Shown: positions 49,327-59,850, numbered from the stretch's first letter. The stretch: 64,000 nt of DNA from Kushneria aurantia DSM 21353 (GCF_000382245.1 NZ_KB907865.1:62001-126000), one strand, 5' to 3'. The notes: a model not told the origin generated them from the letters alone. Numbers and translations: made by a program.

Positions 49327-49802
49327 CCGCCCAGGCCGACCGCCCACGCCTGCGGGTGCGCATCCTCGACGAACGCGCCCGTCAGTATCCGCTGCCCCAC
49401 TACGCCACCGAAGGCAGCGCCGGCATGGACCTGCGCGCCCTGCTGGACGCGCCGCTGACGCTGGCGCCGGGCGACTGCGAACTGATTCACACCGGCCTCG
49501 CCGTGCACATCGACAACCCCGCCTGGGCGGGTATGATCCTGCCGCGCTCGGGACTGGGTCACAAGCGCGGCATCGTGCTGGGCAACCTGGTCGGGCTTAT
49601 CGATGCCGACTACCAGGGCGAGCTGATGATCTCGGTGTGGAACCGTGGCCGCGAGAGCGTCACCCTGGCGCCCTTCGAGCGCATCGCTCAGTTCGTGCTG
49701 GTACCGATCCTTCAGGCCGAGCTGGAAGTGGTCGAGGCGTTCGATCAGGGCGACCAGGGCCAGCGCGGCAGCGGCGGTTTCGGCCACTCCGGGCGCCATT
49801 GA
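49323..49802 (+). CDS. dut: dUTP pyrophosphatase
   Basis: Trimeric dUTPase that keeps uracil out of DNA and supplies dUMP. 159 aa. The five motifs are present: [48 protein letters not shown] and the C-terminal [10 protein letters not shown] that closes the active site. Overlaps coaBC by 4 nt. Confidence 0.96.
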   Translation: MTAQADRPRLRVRILDERARQYPLPHYATEGSAGMDLRALLDAPLTLAPGDCELIHTGLAVHIDNPAWAGMILPRSGLGHKRGIVLGNLVGLIDADYQGELMISVWNRGRESVTLAPFERIAQFVLVPILQAELEVVEAFDQGDQGQRGSGGFGHSGRH

Positions 49803-49863
49803 ACGAGAGTGCCGCAGGACATATCCACGCCCCTCGCGGGATGAGCAAGCAGAGAGAGACGAC

Positions 49864-51252
49864 ATGAGCAACGCCCCGGTTCCCGCCTCGATCTTTCGCG
49901 CCTACGACATTCGCGGCCTGGTCGACGAACAGCTCGATGAACACAGCGTCGAACTGATCGGCCGGGCGATCGGCAGCGCGGCGCGCTCACGTGATGAATC
50001 CACCGTCGCGGTGGGCCGCGACGGCCGCATTTCCGGTCCGCGGCTGGCCACCGCCCTGATCGCCGGTATTCGCGCCGCCGGCTGCGGGGTTATCGACCTC
50101 GGTATGGTGCCGACGCCGGTGGTCTATTTCGCCGCCGTCGTGCTGCCCGATACCGACTCAGGGGTGGCCATCACCGGCAGCCACAACCCGCCCGACTACA
50201 ACGGTTTCAAGATCGTGCTGAATGGCGTGACGCTGGCCGATGACGAGATAGGCGCACTGCATCGCCGCATTCTCGACGGCGACCTGGTGGCAGGAGAAGG
50301 GGACTATCGCCGGCACGACATTCGCAGCGCCTATCTCGAACGCATTCTCGGTGATGTGCAGCTGGTCAGGCCGCTGAAGGCGGTGGTCGACTGCGGCAAC
50401 GGCGTCACCGGTGAGCTGGGCCCGGAGCTGATTCGCGGCCTGGGTGTGGAGACCATCCCCCTTTTCGACGAGGTCGACGGGCGCTTTCCCCACCACCACC
50501 CCGACCCCGGCCGGCCGGAAAACCTTGCCGATCTGATCGCTGCGGTACAGGCACACGGCGCCGATATCGGCCTTGCCTTCGATGGCGACGGCGACCGGGT
50601 GGGCGTGGTCACCCCGGCGGGCGAGATCATCTACCCCGAGCGGCTTTTGATGGCTTTCGCCGAAGACCTGCTGCTGCGTCAGCCCGGCGCGCGGATCGTT
50701 TTCGATATCAAGTGCACCAGTAACCTGATCGACGTTATCGAGGCCGGCGGCGGCATCGCGGAGATGTGGCGCACCGGCCATTCTCCGATCAAGGCCCGCA
50801 TGAAGGAGAGCGGCGCAGCACTGGCCGGCGAGATGAGCGGCCACCTGTTTTTCAACGAGCGCTGGTACGGCTTCGACGACGGTCTCTACGCCGCCGCCCG
50901 CCTGCTGGAAATTCTGTCGCGTCAGGCCGAGGACGCCGATGGCTACTTTGCCCGCTTCCCGCAGGACCCCAGCACCGGCGAGATCAACGTGGCGGTCGAT
51001 GACGAGCGCAAGTTCGACATCGTCGAGCGCCTGGCGCGCGAGACCGACTTCGGCCCACAGGCGACCCGTAATACGCTCGACGGTATTCGCGTCGACTACC
51101 CCGACGGCTGGGGGCTGTGTCGCGCCTCCAATACCACGCCGGCGCTGGTACTGCGCTTCGAGGGGCGCTCCACCGAGGCGCTCGACAGCATTCGTGATCG
51201 TTTCCGCCGTGCCCTGATCGCGGTGCAACCGGATATCGAACCCGGTTTCTAA
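49864..51252 (+). CDS. algC: Phosphomannomutase/phosphoglucomutase
   Basis: Makes mannose-1-P and glucose-1-P for polysaccharides and LPS. 462 aa, the length of Pseudomonas AlgC. Starts VPASIFRAYDIRG; active-site phosphoserine in GVAITGSHNPPDYNG; metal loop FDGDGDRVGVV; sugar-binding loop GEMSGHLFFNERW; C-terminal phosphate site RASNTTPALVLRFE. Start ATG at 49864. In the dut-algC-argB order as in Pseudomonas. Confidence 0.94.
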   Translation: MSNAPVPASIFRAYDIRGLVDEQLDEHSVELIGRAIGSAARSRDESTVAVGRDGRISGPRLATALIAGIRAAGCGVIDLGMVPTPVVYFAAVVLPDTDSGVAITGSHNPPDYNGFKIVLNGVTLADDEIGALHRRILDGDLVAGEGDYRRHDIRSAYLERILGDVQLVRPLKAVVDCGNGVTGELGPELIRGLGVETIPLFDEVDGRFPHHHPDPGRPENLADLIAAVQAHGADIGLAFDGDGDRVGVVTPAGEIIYPERLLMAFAEDLLLRQPGARIVFDIKCTSNLIDVIEAGGGIAEMWRTGHSPIKARMKESGAALAGEMSGHLFFNERWYGFDDGLYAAARLLEILSRQAEDADGYFARFPQDPSTGEINVAVDDERKFDIVERLARETDFGPQATRNTLDGIRVDYPDGWGLCRASNTTPALVLRFEGRSTEALDSIRDRFRRALIAVQPDIEPGF

Positions 51253-52227
<975 letters not shown>

Positions 52228-52278
52228 GCTCGCCCTATCAACGACCGCCTTGCAGCGGTCAGTGCAGGACAACAACGC

Positions 52279-52887
52279 ATGACCCAGGACAACAAGATCT
52301 CCAGACGGGAACAGATTCTGCAGGCGCTGGCGCTGATGCTGGAACGCTCGCGCGGCCAGCGCATCACGACCGCAGCGCTGGCGCGCGAGGTCAGCGTCTC
52401 GGAAGCGGCGCTCTATCGCCACTTCCCCAGCAAGGCGAAGATGTATGAAGCGCTGATCGAGTATATCGAGCAGTCGATCTTCGAGCGGGTGGCGCTGATC
52501 GTCAGCGACGCCGGCGACATCAGAGCACGCTGCTACAGCATTCTGACCCTGCTGCTGGTGTTCGCCGACCGCAACCCGGGGCTGTGCCGGGTGATGACCG
52601 GCGAGGCGCTCATCGGCGAGCACGAGCGCCTGCGCGGACGCGTGGTGCAACTGTTCGAGCGGCTGGAGACGCAGCTCAAGCAGGTAATGCGCACCGCCGA
52701 GGTCGAAGAGCAGTGGCGCGCCCCGATCACCATCTCGGCGCTGGCCAATCTGGCGCTGGCGACCGTCGAAGGGCGCATCGTGCAGTACGTGCGCAGCGAC
52801 TTTCAAAACAGCCCGCTCAATCACTGGGAAGACCAGTGGCCGCTACTGGCCGCTCAGTTGGCAGCGGAAGAGCTACCGCCGGCCTGA
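52279..52887 (+). CDS. slmA: Nucleoid occlusion factor SlmA
   Basis: TetR-fold protein that binds sites across the chromosome and blocks FtsZ ring formation over the nucleoid. 202 aa. Helix-turn-helix at residues 25-60 (ITTAALAREVSVSEAALYRHFPSKA style segments), then an all-helical FtsZ-interaction domain with LTLLLVFADRNPGLCRVMTG. Neighbourhood after dut/argB is typical. Confidence 0.93.
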   Translation: MTQDNKISRREQILQALALMLERSRGQRITTAALAREVSVSEAALYRHFPSKAKMYEALIEYIEQSIFERVALIVSDAGDIRARCYSILTLLLVFADRNPGLCRVMTGEALIGEHERLRGRVVQLFERLETQLKQVMRTAEVEEQWRAPITISALANLALATVEGRIVQYVRSDFQNSPLNHWEDQWPLLAAQLAAEELPPA

Positions 52888-52920
52888 CTCGACCGGCACT
52901 GCGGGCACTGCGCCAACGTG

Positions 52921-52955
52921 AAAACGCCCGCGACCCTTCAGGGGTCACAGGCGTT
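52921..52955 (-). terminator. Terminator of rpoH, facing slmA
   Basis: AACGCC...GGCGTT outer stem with an inner GACCC/GGGTC stem and a small internal loop; on the minus strand it ends in GCGTTTT. Lies between convergent slmA and rpoH. Confidence 0.65.
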
Positions 52956-52990
52956 GAGCTTCAGATCGATAACGCCGGGCGAAGCGGTCG

Positions 52991-53863
52991 TCAGACCGCT
53001 TCCATGCTCTCGCCCATCGCCTGCTTGAGCTTTTTCATGGCGTTCTTTTCCAGCTGGCGAATACGCTCCGCCGAAACGCCGTAGGTATCGGCCAGCTCAT
53101 GCAGGGTCGATTTCTGCTCGGCCAGCCAGCGACGCTGGAGAATATCTCGCGAGCGATCGTCGAGCTGCGCCAGGGCTTCGCGAAGATGGGTAGAGGAGTT
53201 CTCCTGCCAGTCGCTCTCCTCGAGCGTTGCAGCCGGGTCGCTGCGCTGATCCTCGAGGTACTGCGACGGCGATTGATAGCTCTGCTCGTCATCCTCGCTG
53301 CCCGGCGCCGGGTCGAAACCGGCATCGTAGGCGGAAAGACGCCCTTCCATCTCGCGTACCGCCTCAGGGCGAACGTCGAGATCCTTCGCAATAGCATCGA
53401 CCTCGTCGTTATTGAGCCAGGTCAGACGCTTCTTGGCGCTGCGAAGGTTGAAAAACAACTTGCGCTGCGCCTTGGTGGTCGCCACCTTGACGATGCGCCA
53501 GTTGCGCAGCACGAACTCGTGAATCTCGGCCTTGATCCAGTGCACGGCGAAGGAGACCAGCCGTACCCCCTGGGCCGGATCGAAACGCTTGACCGCCTTC
53601 ATCAGGCCGACGTTGCCTTCCTGAATCAGATCGGCCTGCTGCAAACCGTAGCCCGAATAGCTGCGCGCGATATGAACCACGAAACGCAAATGCGACATGA
53701 CCAGCCGACGCGCCGACTCGATGTCGTTGTCACGGTGCAGACGCGTTGCCAGATCATGCTCTTCATCGGCGGTCAGAACCGGAATGCGGTTGACCGCTTG
53801 AATGTAGCCGTTGAGGTCATTACCCGGCGAGAGATGACCGATAGGCTGAAGACTGGTGCTCAT
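52991..53863 (-). CDS. rpoH: Heat-shock sigma factor RpoH
   Basis: Sigma-32, directs RNA polymerase to heat-shock promoters. 290 aa. Region 2 with [19 protein letters not shown] and the -10-binding helix [16 protein letters not shown]; the RpoH box QRKLFFNLR, specific to this sigma type; region 4 helix-turn-helix [19 protein letters not shown]. Start at 53863 with GGAGA upstream. In the conserved rpoH-ftsX-ftsE-ftsY neighbourhood. Regulation by thermosensing mRNA structure is known in E. coli but not checked here. Confidence 0.96.
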   Translation of the reverse strand: MSTSLQPIGHLSPGNDLNGYIQAVNRIPVLTADEEHDLATRLHRDNDIESARRLVMSHLRFVVHIARSYSGYGLQQADLIQEGNVGLMKAVKRFDPAQGVRLVSFAVHWIKAEIHEFVLRNWRIVKVATTKAQRKLFFNLRSAKKRLTWLNNDEVDAIAKDLDVRPEAVREMEGRLSAYDAGFDPAPGSEDDEQSYQSPSQYLEDQRSDPAATLEESDWQENSSTHLREALAQLDDRSRDILQRRWLAEQKSTLHELADTYGVSAERIRQLEKNAMKKLKQAMGESMEAV

Positions 53864-53989
53864 GTGCAAAATGTCTCCAATGGCCTTTAACAATTATCTG
53901 AACACCATTATAGACCAGAATGTGGCATAACGGTTCCCCCGAGGGCGATTTTCCCGTCGATCCGGTCTACACTTTCTCGCCCCGCGTTC

Positions 53990-54982
53990 TCAGCGTGGGC
54001 GTATCTCCGCAAGATGCCGCCCCACCGCCAGCCAGGCACCGATCAGACCCAGCAGCGTACTGACCAGCAGCAGCAGCAGGCTGCCACCCGGGCCAATGCC
54101 GGGCAGCTCGAAGCGGCTGCCAAAACTCTGCGCGATCGCGTTGATCGGCGCCGACAGCCAACCGCGCCCCAGTGTCAGCAGCGCCAGCGCCAGCAGCCCG
54201 CCGCCCAGCCCGTACCAGGCCCCCACATAGAGAAAGGGGCGGCGCACGAAAGCATGAGTGGCGCCAATCAGGGTCACTACCTCGATCTCCTCGCGGCGAC
54301 TCTCCACCGCCAGACGGATGGTGTTGCCCACGACCAGCAGCACGCCAAGTCCGAACAGGACGCCGAACACCAGCACGATGCGCCGGCCCAGTTCGCCAAG
54401 CTGACGCAGTCGCTCCAGCCACGCCATGTCCAGGCGCGCCTCCTCGACCCCGTCGATGGCGCCCAGACGCTCGGCCAGCGCCTGTGCCGCCTGCGGATCG
54501 CGGGATTGCGGCTGTACCAGTACGGTCGCCGGCAGCGGGTTGTCGTCGATCATCGCCAGCGCGTCCTCCATGCCCAGACGCTGCTGGAACTCGGCCAGTC
54601 CCGCCGCCGCGGTAATCAGTTCGGTGCCGGCAACACCCGCTTCTGCGCGTGCGCGCTCGGCAACCGCCATCGCCTGTGACTCGGAAAGGCCCTGATCGAG
54701 ATAGAGCGTCATCCGGGCGCTGTCGTCGAGGTTGGCATCCAGAAGCTGCGCACTGCCCAGCGCCAGCCACAGGGTGGCCGGCAACACCATGGCGATGGCG
54801 ATCGCCAGCATGGTCAAAAGTGTCGACAGCGGCCGCCGACGCAGCCGCCCCAGGCTATCCAGCGCCATCTGACGGTGGTGACGGCGCCACGCCCGCGAGC
54901 GCCCCTCGGCGGTAATCTGATGAGTTCGCGCGCCGCGCCGCGGCGGTGCCGAATCCCGGGAAGGGGGTTGCGATCGCGTCAT
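53990..54982 (-). CDS. ftsX: Cell-division protein FtsX
   Basis: Membrane half of the FtsEX complex that switches on peptidoglycan amidases through EnvC at the division site. 330 aa. A basic, cytoplasmic N-terminal stretch of about 50 residues (rich in Arg) precedes the first membrane segment (STLLTMLAIAIAMVLPATLWLA); a periplasmic domain of about 110 residues is followed by three more membrane segments. Overlaps ftsE by 4 nt. Confidence 0.94.
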   Translation of the reverse strand: MTRSQPPSRDSAPPRRGARTHQITAEGRSRAWRRHHRQMALDSLGRLRRRPLSTLLTMLAIAIAMVLPATLWLALGSAQLLDANLDDSARMTLYLDQGLSESQAMAVAERARAEAGVAGTELITAAAGLAEFQQRLGMEDALAMIDDNPLPATVLVQPQSRDPQAAQALAERLGAIDGVEEARLDMAWLERLRQLGELGRRIVLVFGVLFGLGVLLVVGNTIRLAVESRREEIEVVTLIGATHAFVRRPFLYVGAWYGLGGGLLALALLTLGRGWLSAPINAIAQSFGSRFELPGIGPGGSLLLLLVSTLLGLIGAWLAVGRHLAEIRPR

Positions 54983-55653
54983 GCGGCCTCCTCGTCGGCC
55001 ACCAGCCGCCCCTCGCGCAGACGCAGCACGCGGTGGCGCAGGCGGGCGATCAGCGCCAGGTCGTGGCTGGCGAGCAGTACAGTGGTACCGACGCGATTGA
55101 AATCCTCGAACAGCCGCATGATATCCGCCGACAGCTGAGGGTCGAGGTTACCGGTGGGCTCGTCGGCAAGCAGTAGCGCGGGCCTGGCCACCACCGCACG
55201 CGCAATCCCCACGCGCTGCTGCTCACCGCCGGAGAGCTCGATCGGCAGTGCCTTTTCGCGGTGCAGAAGGCCGACCCGGTCGAGCGCCGCGTGCACCCGG
55301 TTGCGGGCCTCCTGCGGCGCCGCGCCGCGGATGATCAGCGGCAGCGCGACGTTGTCGAAAATGCTGCGATCGTGCAGCAGCTGGTGGTTTTGATAGACCA
55401 CGCCGATCTGGCGGCGATAGAAGGGAATCTGCGACACGTGCAGGCGGGTGATGTCGTGGCCGGCCACGCTGATCCGCCCGCGCGAGGGCCGTTCCAGCAG
55501 CATCAAAAGACGCAATACCGAACTTTTGCCGGCCCCCGAGTGGCCGGTCAGAAACACCATCTCGCCACGCTCGACGGCAAACCCGACGTCGGCCAGCGCC
55601 TCGAAGCGGCCGCCGTAGCGCTTGCCGACGTGTTCGAATTCGATCATCGCCAC
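54979..55653 (-). CDS. ftsE: Cell-division ATPase FtsE
   Basis: ABC ATPase partner of FtsX. 224 aa. Walker [16 protein letters not shown] (36-50), Q-loop VYQNHQLL, signature [16 protein letters not shown], Walker [15 protein letters not shown] and switch His in ASHDLALI. Follows ftsY by 6 nt. Confidence 0.96.
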   Translation of the reverse strand: MAMIEFEHVGKRYGGRFEALADVGFAVERGEMVFLTGHSGAGKSSVLRLLMLLERPSRGRISVAGHDITRLHVSQIPFYRRQIGVVYQNHQLLHDRSIFDNVALPLIIRGAAPQEARNRVHAALDRVGLLHREKALPIELSGGEQQRVGIARAVVARPALLLADEPTGNLDPQLSADIMRLFEDFNRVGTTVLLASHDLALIARLRHRVLRLREGRLVADEEAA

Positions 55654-55659
55654 GGTGGT

Positions 55660-57024
55660 TCAGCCGCCTTCGCGATCGAACAGCGCGCCGACGAAGTCCT
55701 CCGCCTCGAAGGGACGCAGGTCATCAAGCGTTTCGCCCACACCAATGTAGCGAATCGGAATACCCAGCTGTTTGGCAATCGCGAAGATAATGCCGCCCTT
55801 GGCGGTACCGTCGAGCTTGGTCAGGGTAATGCCGGTAACCGGTGCCGCCTCGCTGAAGGTCTCCGCCTGGGCAATGGCGTTCTGGCCGGTGCCGGCATCG
55901 AGCACCAGCATCACTTCGTGGGGCGCGTTTTCGTCAAGCCGCGCCATAACGCGCTGCACCTTACTGAGCTCCTCCATCAGCGGCCCCTTGTTGTGCAGCC
56001 GCCCGGCGGTATCGGCGATCAGTACGTCGATATTGCGCGCCTTCGCCGCCGCTACCGCGTCGTAGATCACCGAAGCGCTGTCGGCGCCTGTGTGCTGAGC
56101 GATCACGGGCACGCTGTTGCGCTCGCCCCACACCTGCAGCTGCTCCACCGCCGCGGCGCGGAAGGTATCGCCTGCCGCCAGCATCACGCTGCGCCCCTGA
56201 CGCTGAAAGCGCTGGGTCAGCTTGCCAATGGTGGTGGTCTTGCCGACGCCGTTGACACCCACCATCAGAATCACGAAGGGGCCCTCGCCTTTCGGCGGCA
56301 GCCGCAGCGGCTTCGCCACCGGTTCCAGCATGCGCGACAGCTCCCGCTGCAGCGATTGATACAGCGCGTCGACGTTTTTCAGCTCACGGCGCGCAATCTG
56401 GCCCTCGAGGTTCTCCATGATCTCGCTGGTCGCCGCCACCCCGACATCGGCCATCAAAAGCTGTGTTTCCAGCTCCTCGAGCAGATCGTCGTCGATCTCC
56501 TTGTGGCCCAGCAGCAGCGTCGCCAGGCCATCGGTGAGGTTGGAGCGGGTCTTGCCCAGCCCCTGGCGCATGCGTGAGAACCAGCCCTTTTTGGTCGAAG
56601 CGCTCTCGGTGACGTCGGCGGTTTCGGGGCCACTCTCACTGCCCAGCTGCTGGCTGCCCGCACCCGGCTTGTCACGGCCGCGATTGCGCACCTGGCGCTG
56701 GCTTTCAGAGGCAACCGGCTGTTCGGGTTCGGGCTCGGGTTCGACAACAGGCGCTTGTACCGGCTCGACGACAGCGTCGCGACTCGCTGCGGCCTCTTCG
56801 GGTCGTGGCGCGTCGTCAACCGGCTCGAAGGCCTCGTCCTCTGCCGGCGGCTCGCTGCTTGGCGCGCGCTCATCGAGGCGTTCGCGCGCCTCGACACTGT
56901 CGGCTTCGTGCGGCGCATCGCCGTGCTCTTCGGCTGTCTGCTCAGCGTCGTGCCGATCCTGCTGCTGTTCGTCGCGATCATCACTGTCGCGACGGTCCTT
57001 TTTGCGTTTAAGAAAACCGAACAT
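55660..57024 (-). CDS. ftsY: Signal recognition particle receptor FtsY
   Basis: GTPase that docks SRP-ribosome complexes at the membrane. 454 aa. Residues 1-150 form a very acidic, low-complexity A domain rich in Glu, Asp and Pro, then the NG domain: VGVNGVGKTTTIGKL, DTFRAAAVEQL, DTAGRLHN and TKLDGTAKGG. The start MFGFLKRKK is preferred; a GTG five codons earlier is possible. First gene of the ftsY-ftsE-ftsX run and divergent from rsmD. Confidence 0.95.
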   Translation of the reverse strand: MFGFLKRKKDRRDSDDRDEQQQDRHDAEQTAEEHGDAPHEADSVEARERLDERAPSSEPPAEDEAFEPVDDAPRPEEAAASRDAVVEPVQAPVVEPEPEPEQPVASESQRQVRNRGRDKPGAGSQQLGSESGPETADVTESASTKKGWFSRMRQGLGKTRSNLTDGLATLLLGHKEIDDDLLEELETQLLMADVGVAATSEIMENLEGQIARRELKNVDALYQSLQRELSRMLEPVAKPLRLPPKGEGPFVILMVGVNGVGKTTTIGKLTQRFQRQGRSVMLAAGDTFRAAAVEQLQVWGERNSVPVIAQHTGADSASVIYDAVAAAKARNIDVLIADTAGRLHNKGPLMEELSKVQRVMARLDENAPHEVMLVLDAGTGQNAIAQAETFSEAAPVTGITLTKLDGTAKGGIIFAIAKQLGIPIRYIGVGETLDDLRPFEAEDFVGALFDREGG

Positions 57025-57186
57025 GGGCGCTATCGTCACAATAAAATGGGTCGAAACGCACCGGCCGACGGTGCTGCGAATGGCGCCATTCTACCACCGT
57101 GGTGCCTGGCGCCGGTACAATCCCCGGCGCGGCGGCATGCGCTGCCGCGCCGGCCGCCCGGCGTCGCGTCAGATCACAGGTTATCC

Positions 57187-57804
57187 ATGAGCCGAAAACG
57201 TCAGAATAGCAGAGCCCGCGCGGCCCGGGGTGGCCGCCTGCGGCTGATCGGCGGCGACTTTCGCCGCCGCCTGCTGCCGGTCCCTGACCATCCCGGGCTG
57301 CGCCCCACTCCCGACCGGGTGCGCGAGACGCTGTTCAACTGGCTATCGGGACACATCGACAGCCGCACGCGAGCGCTGGATCTGTTCGCGGGCACCGGCG
57401 CGCTGGGGCTGGAAGCGCTGTCGCGGGGCGCCGGCGAGGTGGTGTTCGTCGAGTCGGAACGCCGCGTAGCGCGGCAAATCGAGGACAACCTCGCTACCCT
57501 CGGCGCTGCCATGGCGGTCCATCAGCAGGACGCCGAAGGCTTTCTGGAGCGGCCACCGGCGCGCCCTTTCTCGCTGGTATTTCTCGACCCGCCCTTTCGC
57601 TGCCAGCTGATCGATGCCTGCTGCCAGCGCCTGAGCGGCGACGGCTGGCTGGCCGACGGCGCCTATATCTACATCGAAACCGAAGCCGAACTTGCCTTCA
57701 CGCCACCGCCCGGCTGGCAGCTCGAACGCACCACCCGCGCCGGCGACAGCCTGGCACGACTTTATCGCTGCGTGAGCGACCATGCCGCCGGTGCAGGTAG
57801 ATGA
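57187..57804 (+). CDS. rsmD: 16S rRNA (guanine(966)-N(2))-methyltransferase
   Basis: 205 aa. Motifs GGDFRRRLLPVPD, RPTPDRVRETLFNWL, SAM-binding LDLFAGTGALGLEALSRGA and catalytic FLDPPF. The last codons (from about ARLYRC to the stop) lie inside direct repeat 1, and the tail SDHAAGAGR is unlike other RsmD ends, so the repeat-bearing element may have replaced the native C-terminus. Divergent from ftsY, as usual. Confidence 0.93.
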   Translation: MSRKRQNSRARAARGGRLRLIGGDFRRRLLPVPDHPGLRPTPDRVRETLFNWLSGHIDSRTRALDLFAGTGALGLEALSRGAGEVVFVESERRVARQIEDNLATLGAAMAVHQQDAEGFLERPPARPFSLVFLDPPFRCQLIDACCQRLSGDGWLADGAYIYIETEAELAFTPPPGWQLERTTRAGDSLARLYRCVSDHAAGAGR

Positions 57805-57822
57805 AGGTAACATGCGCCATTC
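57753..57822 (+). repeat. Direct repeat copy 1, over the 3' end of rsmD
   Basis: 70 bp starting GGCACGACTTT and ending CATGCGCCATTC. Matches copy 2 (59685-59751) except for an extra ATC at 57764-57766 and one A/G change. It includes the final rsmD codons and stop. Confidence 0.9.
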
Positions 57823-57900
57823 GGAAGTGATGGCAGAGGTCGAGTGCTGCGTCGCGGGTAGCCGTGCGCTTGTTTTGAGTAGAGCCCAAATGACGTTGAT

Positions 57901-58533
57901 TCAAATACCGGCAAAGCTTTTGCTGGCTAACAGTGCGGCCGCAAGAATCATGACCAATCCGCAGCATCTGCTCACAAGGCGGGAGGAATAACGCCGCAAT
58001 ACATTGGCTGCGCGGATTCCGAGCCACCCCCAGCCGACAAGCGTCAGGCCGTCAACGACAAGATATGTCCCACCGAGAATAAGTATCTGCAGAGACAAGC
58101 CTCGATCGGATGCAATAAATTGCGGCAAAAGGGCACCAAAGAAGATGATCGCGAACGGGTTGGACAGGGACGTAAAGAATCCCTGCCGGAACAACGTCCA
58201 GTTGGACGTCTCGGTGCGGACCCCGCTGCTACCGAAGCCGGTGGATTCCGATCTGAAGACTCGTATGCCGGTCCAGACAAGATAGATAACGCCCAACCAC
58301 TTGATGATCGTGAATGCATGACTTGATGCGGCGACAATCGCTGCCAGACCAAGGCCGGCCGCAGCGATCTGGATGGCATTTGCGAACAAATCTCCTGCAA
58401 TCGTATTGATGCTGCGATCCAACCCGTGGCTAATGCTGTTGGATATGATGAGCAATTGACTCGTGCTTGGCGGCGTCACGAAAAAAGCCGCTACGACGAG
58501 CAGATAGGCGACATAGGTTTCGAGCATCATCAC
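57901..58533 (-). CDS. LysE/RhtB-family amino-acid exporter
   Basis: 210 aa, about six membrane segments. The family pattern is clear: N-terminal TYVAYLLVVAAFFVTPPSTSQLLIIS with the PP(S/G) turn, GDLFANAIQIAAAGLGLAAI, IIKWLGVIYLVWTGIRVFRS and FFTSLSNPFAIIFFGALLPQF. Members expel amino acids or homoserine lactones; the substrate here is unknown. The start overlaps the small upstream gene by 4 nt. Likely controlled by the divergent AraC gene. Confidence 0.85.
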   Translation of the reverse strand: MMMLETYVAYLLVVAAFFVTPPSTSQLLIISNSISHGLDRSINTIAGDLFANAIQIAAAGLGLAAIVAASSHAFTIIKWLGVIYLVWTGIRVFRSESTGFGSSGVRTETSNWTLFRQGFFTSLSNPFAIIFFGALLPQFIASDRGLSLQILILGGTYLVVDGLTLVGWGWLGIRAANVLRRYSSRLVSRCCGLVMILAAALLASKSFAGI

Positions 58534-58763
58534 GAATGCGTTCCGAAAAGCTGATCCACTGGCATGTCCGTGCTGTCAGCAGGCTTTGCCATCACGATAA
58601 CGATGCTGCCGGTATTTCCGAATGGCAGTAGCACATTGAGGCGCGAGCAAAGCACCGCCAAAACGCCCTTCCCCACGTCTGCCACAAAGTACCTTTCCTC
58701 GCCGCATATAATGGGATGCCGGAACCCGGATAATGGTTGTCTCCTGCCAGGAAATATGCTCAT
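58530..58763 (-). CDS. Small protein coupled to the LysE exporter
   Basis: 77 aa. GGGAG lies 7 nt before its ATG, and its stop overlaps the exporter start by 4 nt (ATGA), which argues that it is real. It begins MSIFPGRRQPLSGFRHP and has a hydrophobic middle around VGKGVLAVLCSRLNVLLPFG. I do not recognise it. It could be a remnant of a longer protein or a small accessory of the exporter. Confidence 0.55.
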   Translation of the reverse strand: MSIFPGRRQPLSGFRHPIICGEERYFVADVGKGVLAVLCSRLNVLLPFGNTGSIVIVMAKPADSTDMPVDQLFGTHS

Positions 58764-58846
58764 TTCGTCACTCCCGAAGGTCAGCTTTGAATAACTGCAA
58801 CAACGGTAGTTAAATTGGATATCCCCGTGTTACGGATTCCGGACAA

Positions 58847-59641
58847 ATGACTGCTCAAACCGGCCAGAATAGTGGGTGCGAAGATGTTCTCGACGATTCT
58901 GCGATATCTGTTTTGCCCTACCCACTCCAGGCAAGGCAGCTTGATCAGCTCCATGTCCACAGCTATCACCAGATCGCGACGTGCGAGCAACCCGGCGCGA
59001 CCCTGCTTCTCGACTCTCAAGTTGTCAGCATCCCACCGGATGGTGCATTACTCGTCCCAAGCGGTAACGCCCACGCCCTGACTTCCGATGCTCGATGCCT
59101 TGTAAACTGCATCTATTTCAAGGCCGCGCTCCCGAGCCCATCCATCGGATCGCTTTTTCTCAACCGGCTTACAAAAGCGTTGATCCAGGAGGTCTCTCGA
59201 CCGGGCGTTAAGCAAAGATCGCGCCGATTGATGGAGGCGTGTCTGTATGATCAGATCGGCCAGCTTCTGTGGACATCGGGAAGCGGAATGATGCCCCCGT
59301 CACACTCACTTCGGATAATCTGCAAGCGTATTTTTGACACACCCGAAGAAGACGTTCCTGTCGCAACGTTGGCAAAGGACGCAGGTTTAAGCGAACGATC
59401 CTTGCGCCGGTTGGCACGCGACGAACTTGGCTGCACTATCTCCCGGCTTCGGACTCGTTGTCGAATCTACAAGGCAACTCAGCTACTGCAGGCGGGCACT
59501 CCAGTAAAGTTAATCGCAGCCGATGTGGGCTACCAATCGGATAGTGCTTTTTTTGCAGCATTTCGTGACTTGATGGGGATGTCACCGGCCCGCTTCCAGC
59601 AGACTGTGCGCCTTCCAGTCGTCTCGGCCATTTACGATTGA
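58847..59641 (+). CDS. AraC-family transcriptional regulator
   Basis: 264 aa. The N-terminal 100 residues form a cupin-like sensor (HVHSYHQIATCEQPGATLLLD, IPPDGALLVPSGNAHALT). Residues 165-262 form the AraC DNA-binding domain with both helix-turn-helices: VATLAKDAGLSERSLRRLARD and LIAADVGYQSDSAFFAAFRD, then MGMSPARFQ. Divergent from the small gene and the LysE exporter, so it probably regulates them. Lower GC than neighbours. Confidence 0.85.
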   Translation: MTAQTGQNSGCEDVLDDSAISVLPYPLQARQLDQLHVHSYHQIATCEQPGATLLLDSQVVSIPPDGALLVPSGNAHALTSDARCLVNCIYFKAALPSPSIGSLFLNRLTKALIQEVSRPGVKQRSRRLMEACLYDQIGQLLWTSGSGMMPPSHSLRIICKRIFDTPEEDVPVATLAKDAGLSERSLRRLARDELGCTISRLRTRCRIYKATQLLQAGTPVKLIAADVGYQSDSAFFAAFRDLMGMSPARFQQTVRLPVVSAIYD

Positions 59642-59684
59642 AACAGTGAGTGTTCAGACCGAGCGATTGTGCCTCCAGCAACTC

Positions 59685-59751
59685 GGCACGACTTTGCTGC
59701 GTGAGCGACCATGCCGCCGGTGCAGGTAGATGAAGGTGACATGCGCCATTC
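59685..59751 (+). repeat. Direct repeat copy 2
   Basis: 67-bp second copy of the rsmD-end repeat, about 1.9 kb after the first, lacking the ATC and with G at the single mismatch. Ends the islet; the zapB-like gene begins 99 nt later. Confidence 0.9.
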
Positions 59752-59850
59752 TGTAAAGGCACATCTCTTGCCGCACGCGACGCGCGGGCGTAGTCTGGCC
59801 CCGCGCGGGCACCGGCGCGGCGGCGCCACGATACGAATCAGGAGCAGAGC

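Larger units (their letters stand above)
57823..59751 (+). mobile_element. Repeat-flanked islet at the 3' end of rsmD
   Basis: About 1.9 kb between two near-identical direct repeats, taken here as one unit (insert plus second repeat). It carries a LysE-type exporter, a small coupled gene and an AraC regulator. By eye it is clearly lower in GC than the genes on each side. No integrase, transposase or inverted ends are present, so it may have come in by another element's integrase, or by recombination between the repeats. Confidence 0.55.

Noticed and set aside
57753-59751. Direct repeats read as a CRISPR or IS element
   Set aside because: Only two copies about 1.9 kb apart, no spacers, no transposase and no terminal inverted repeats.
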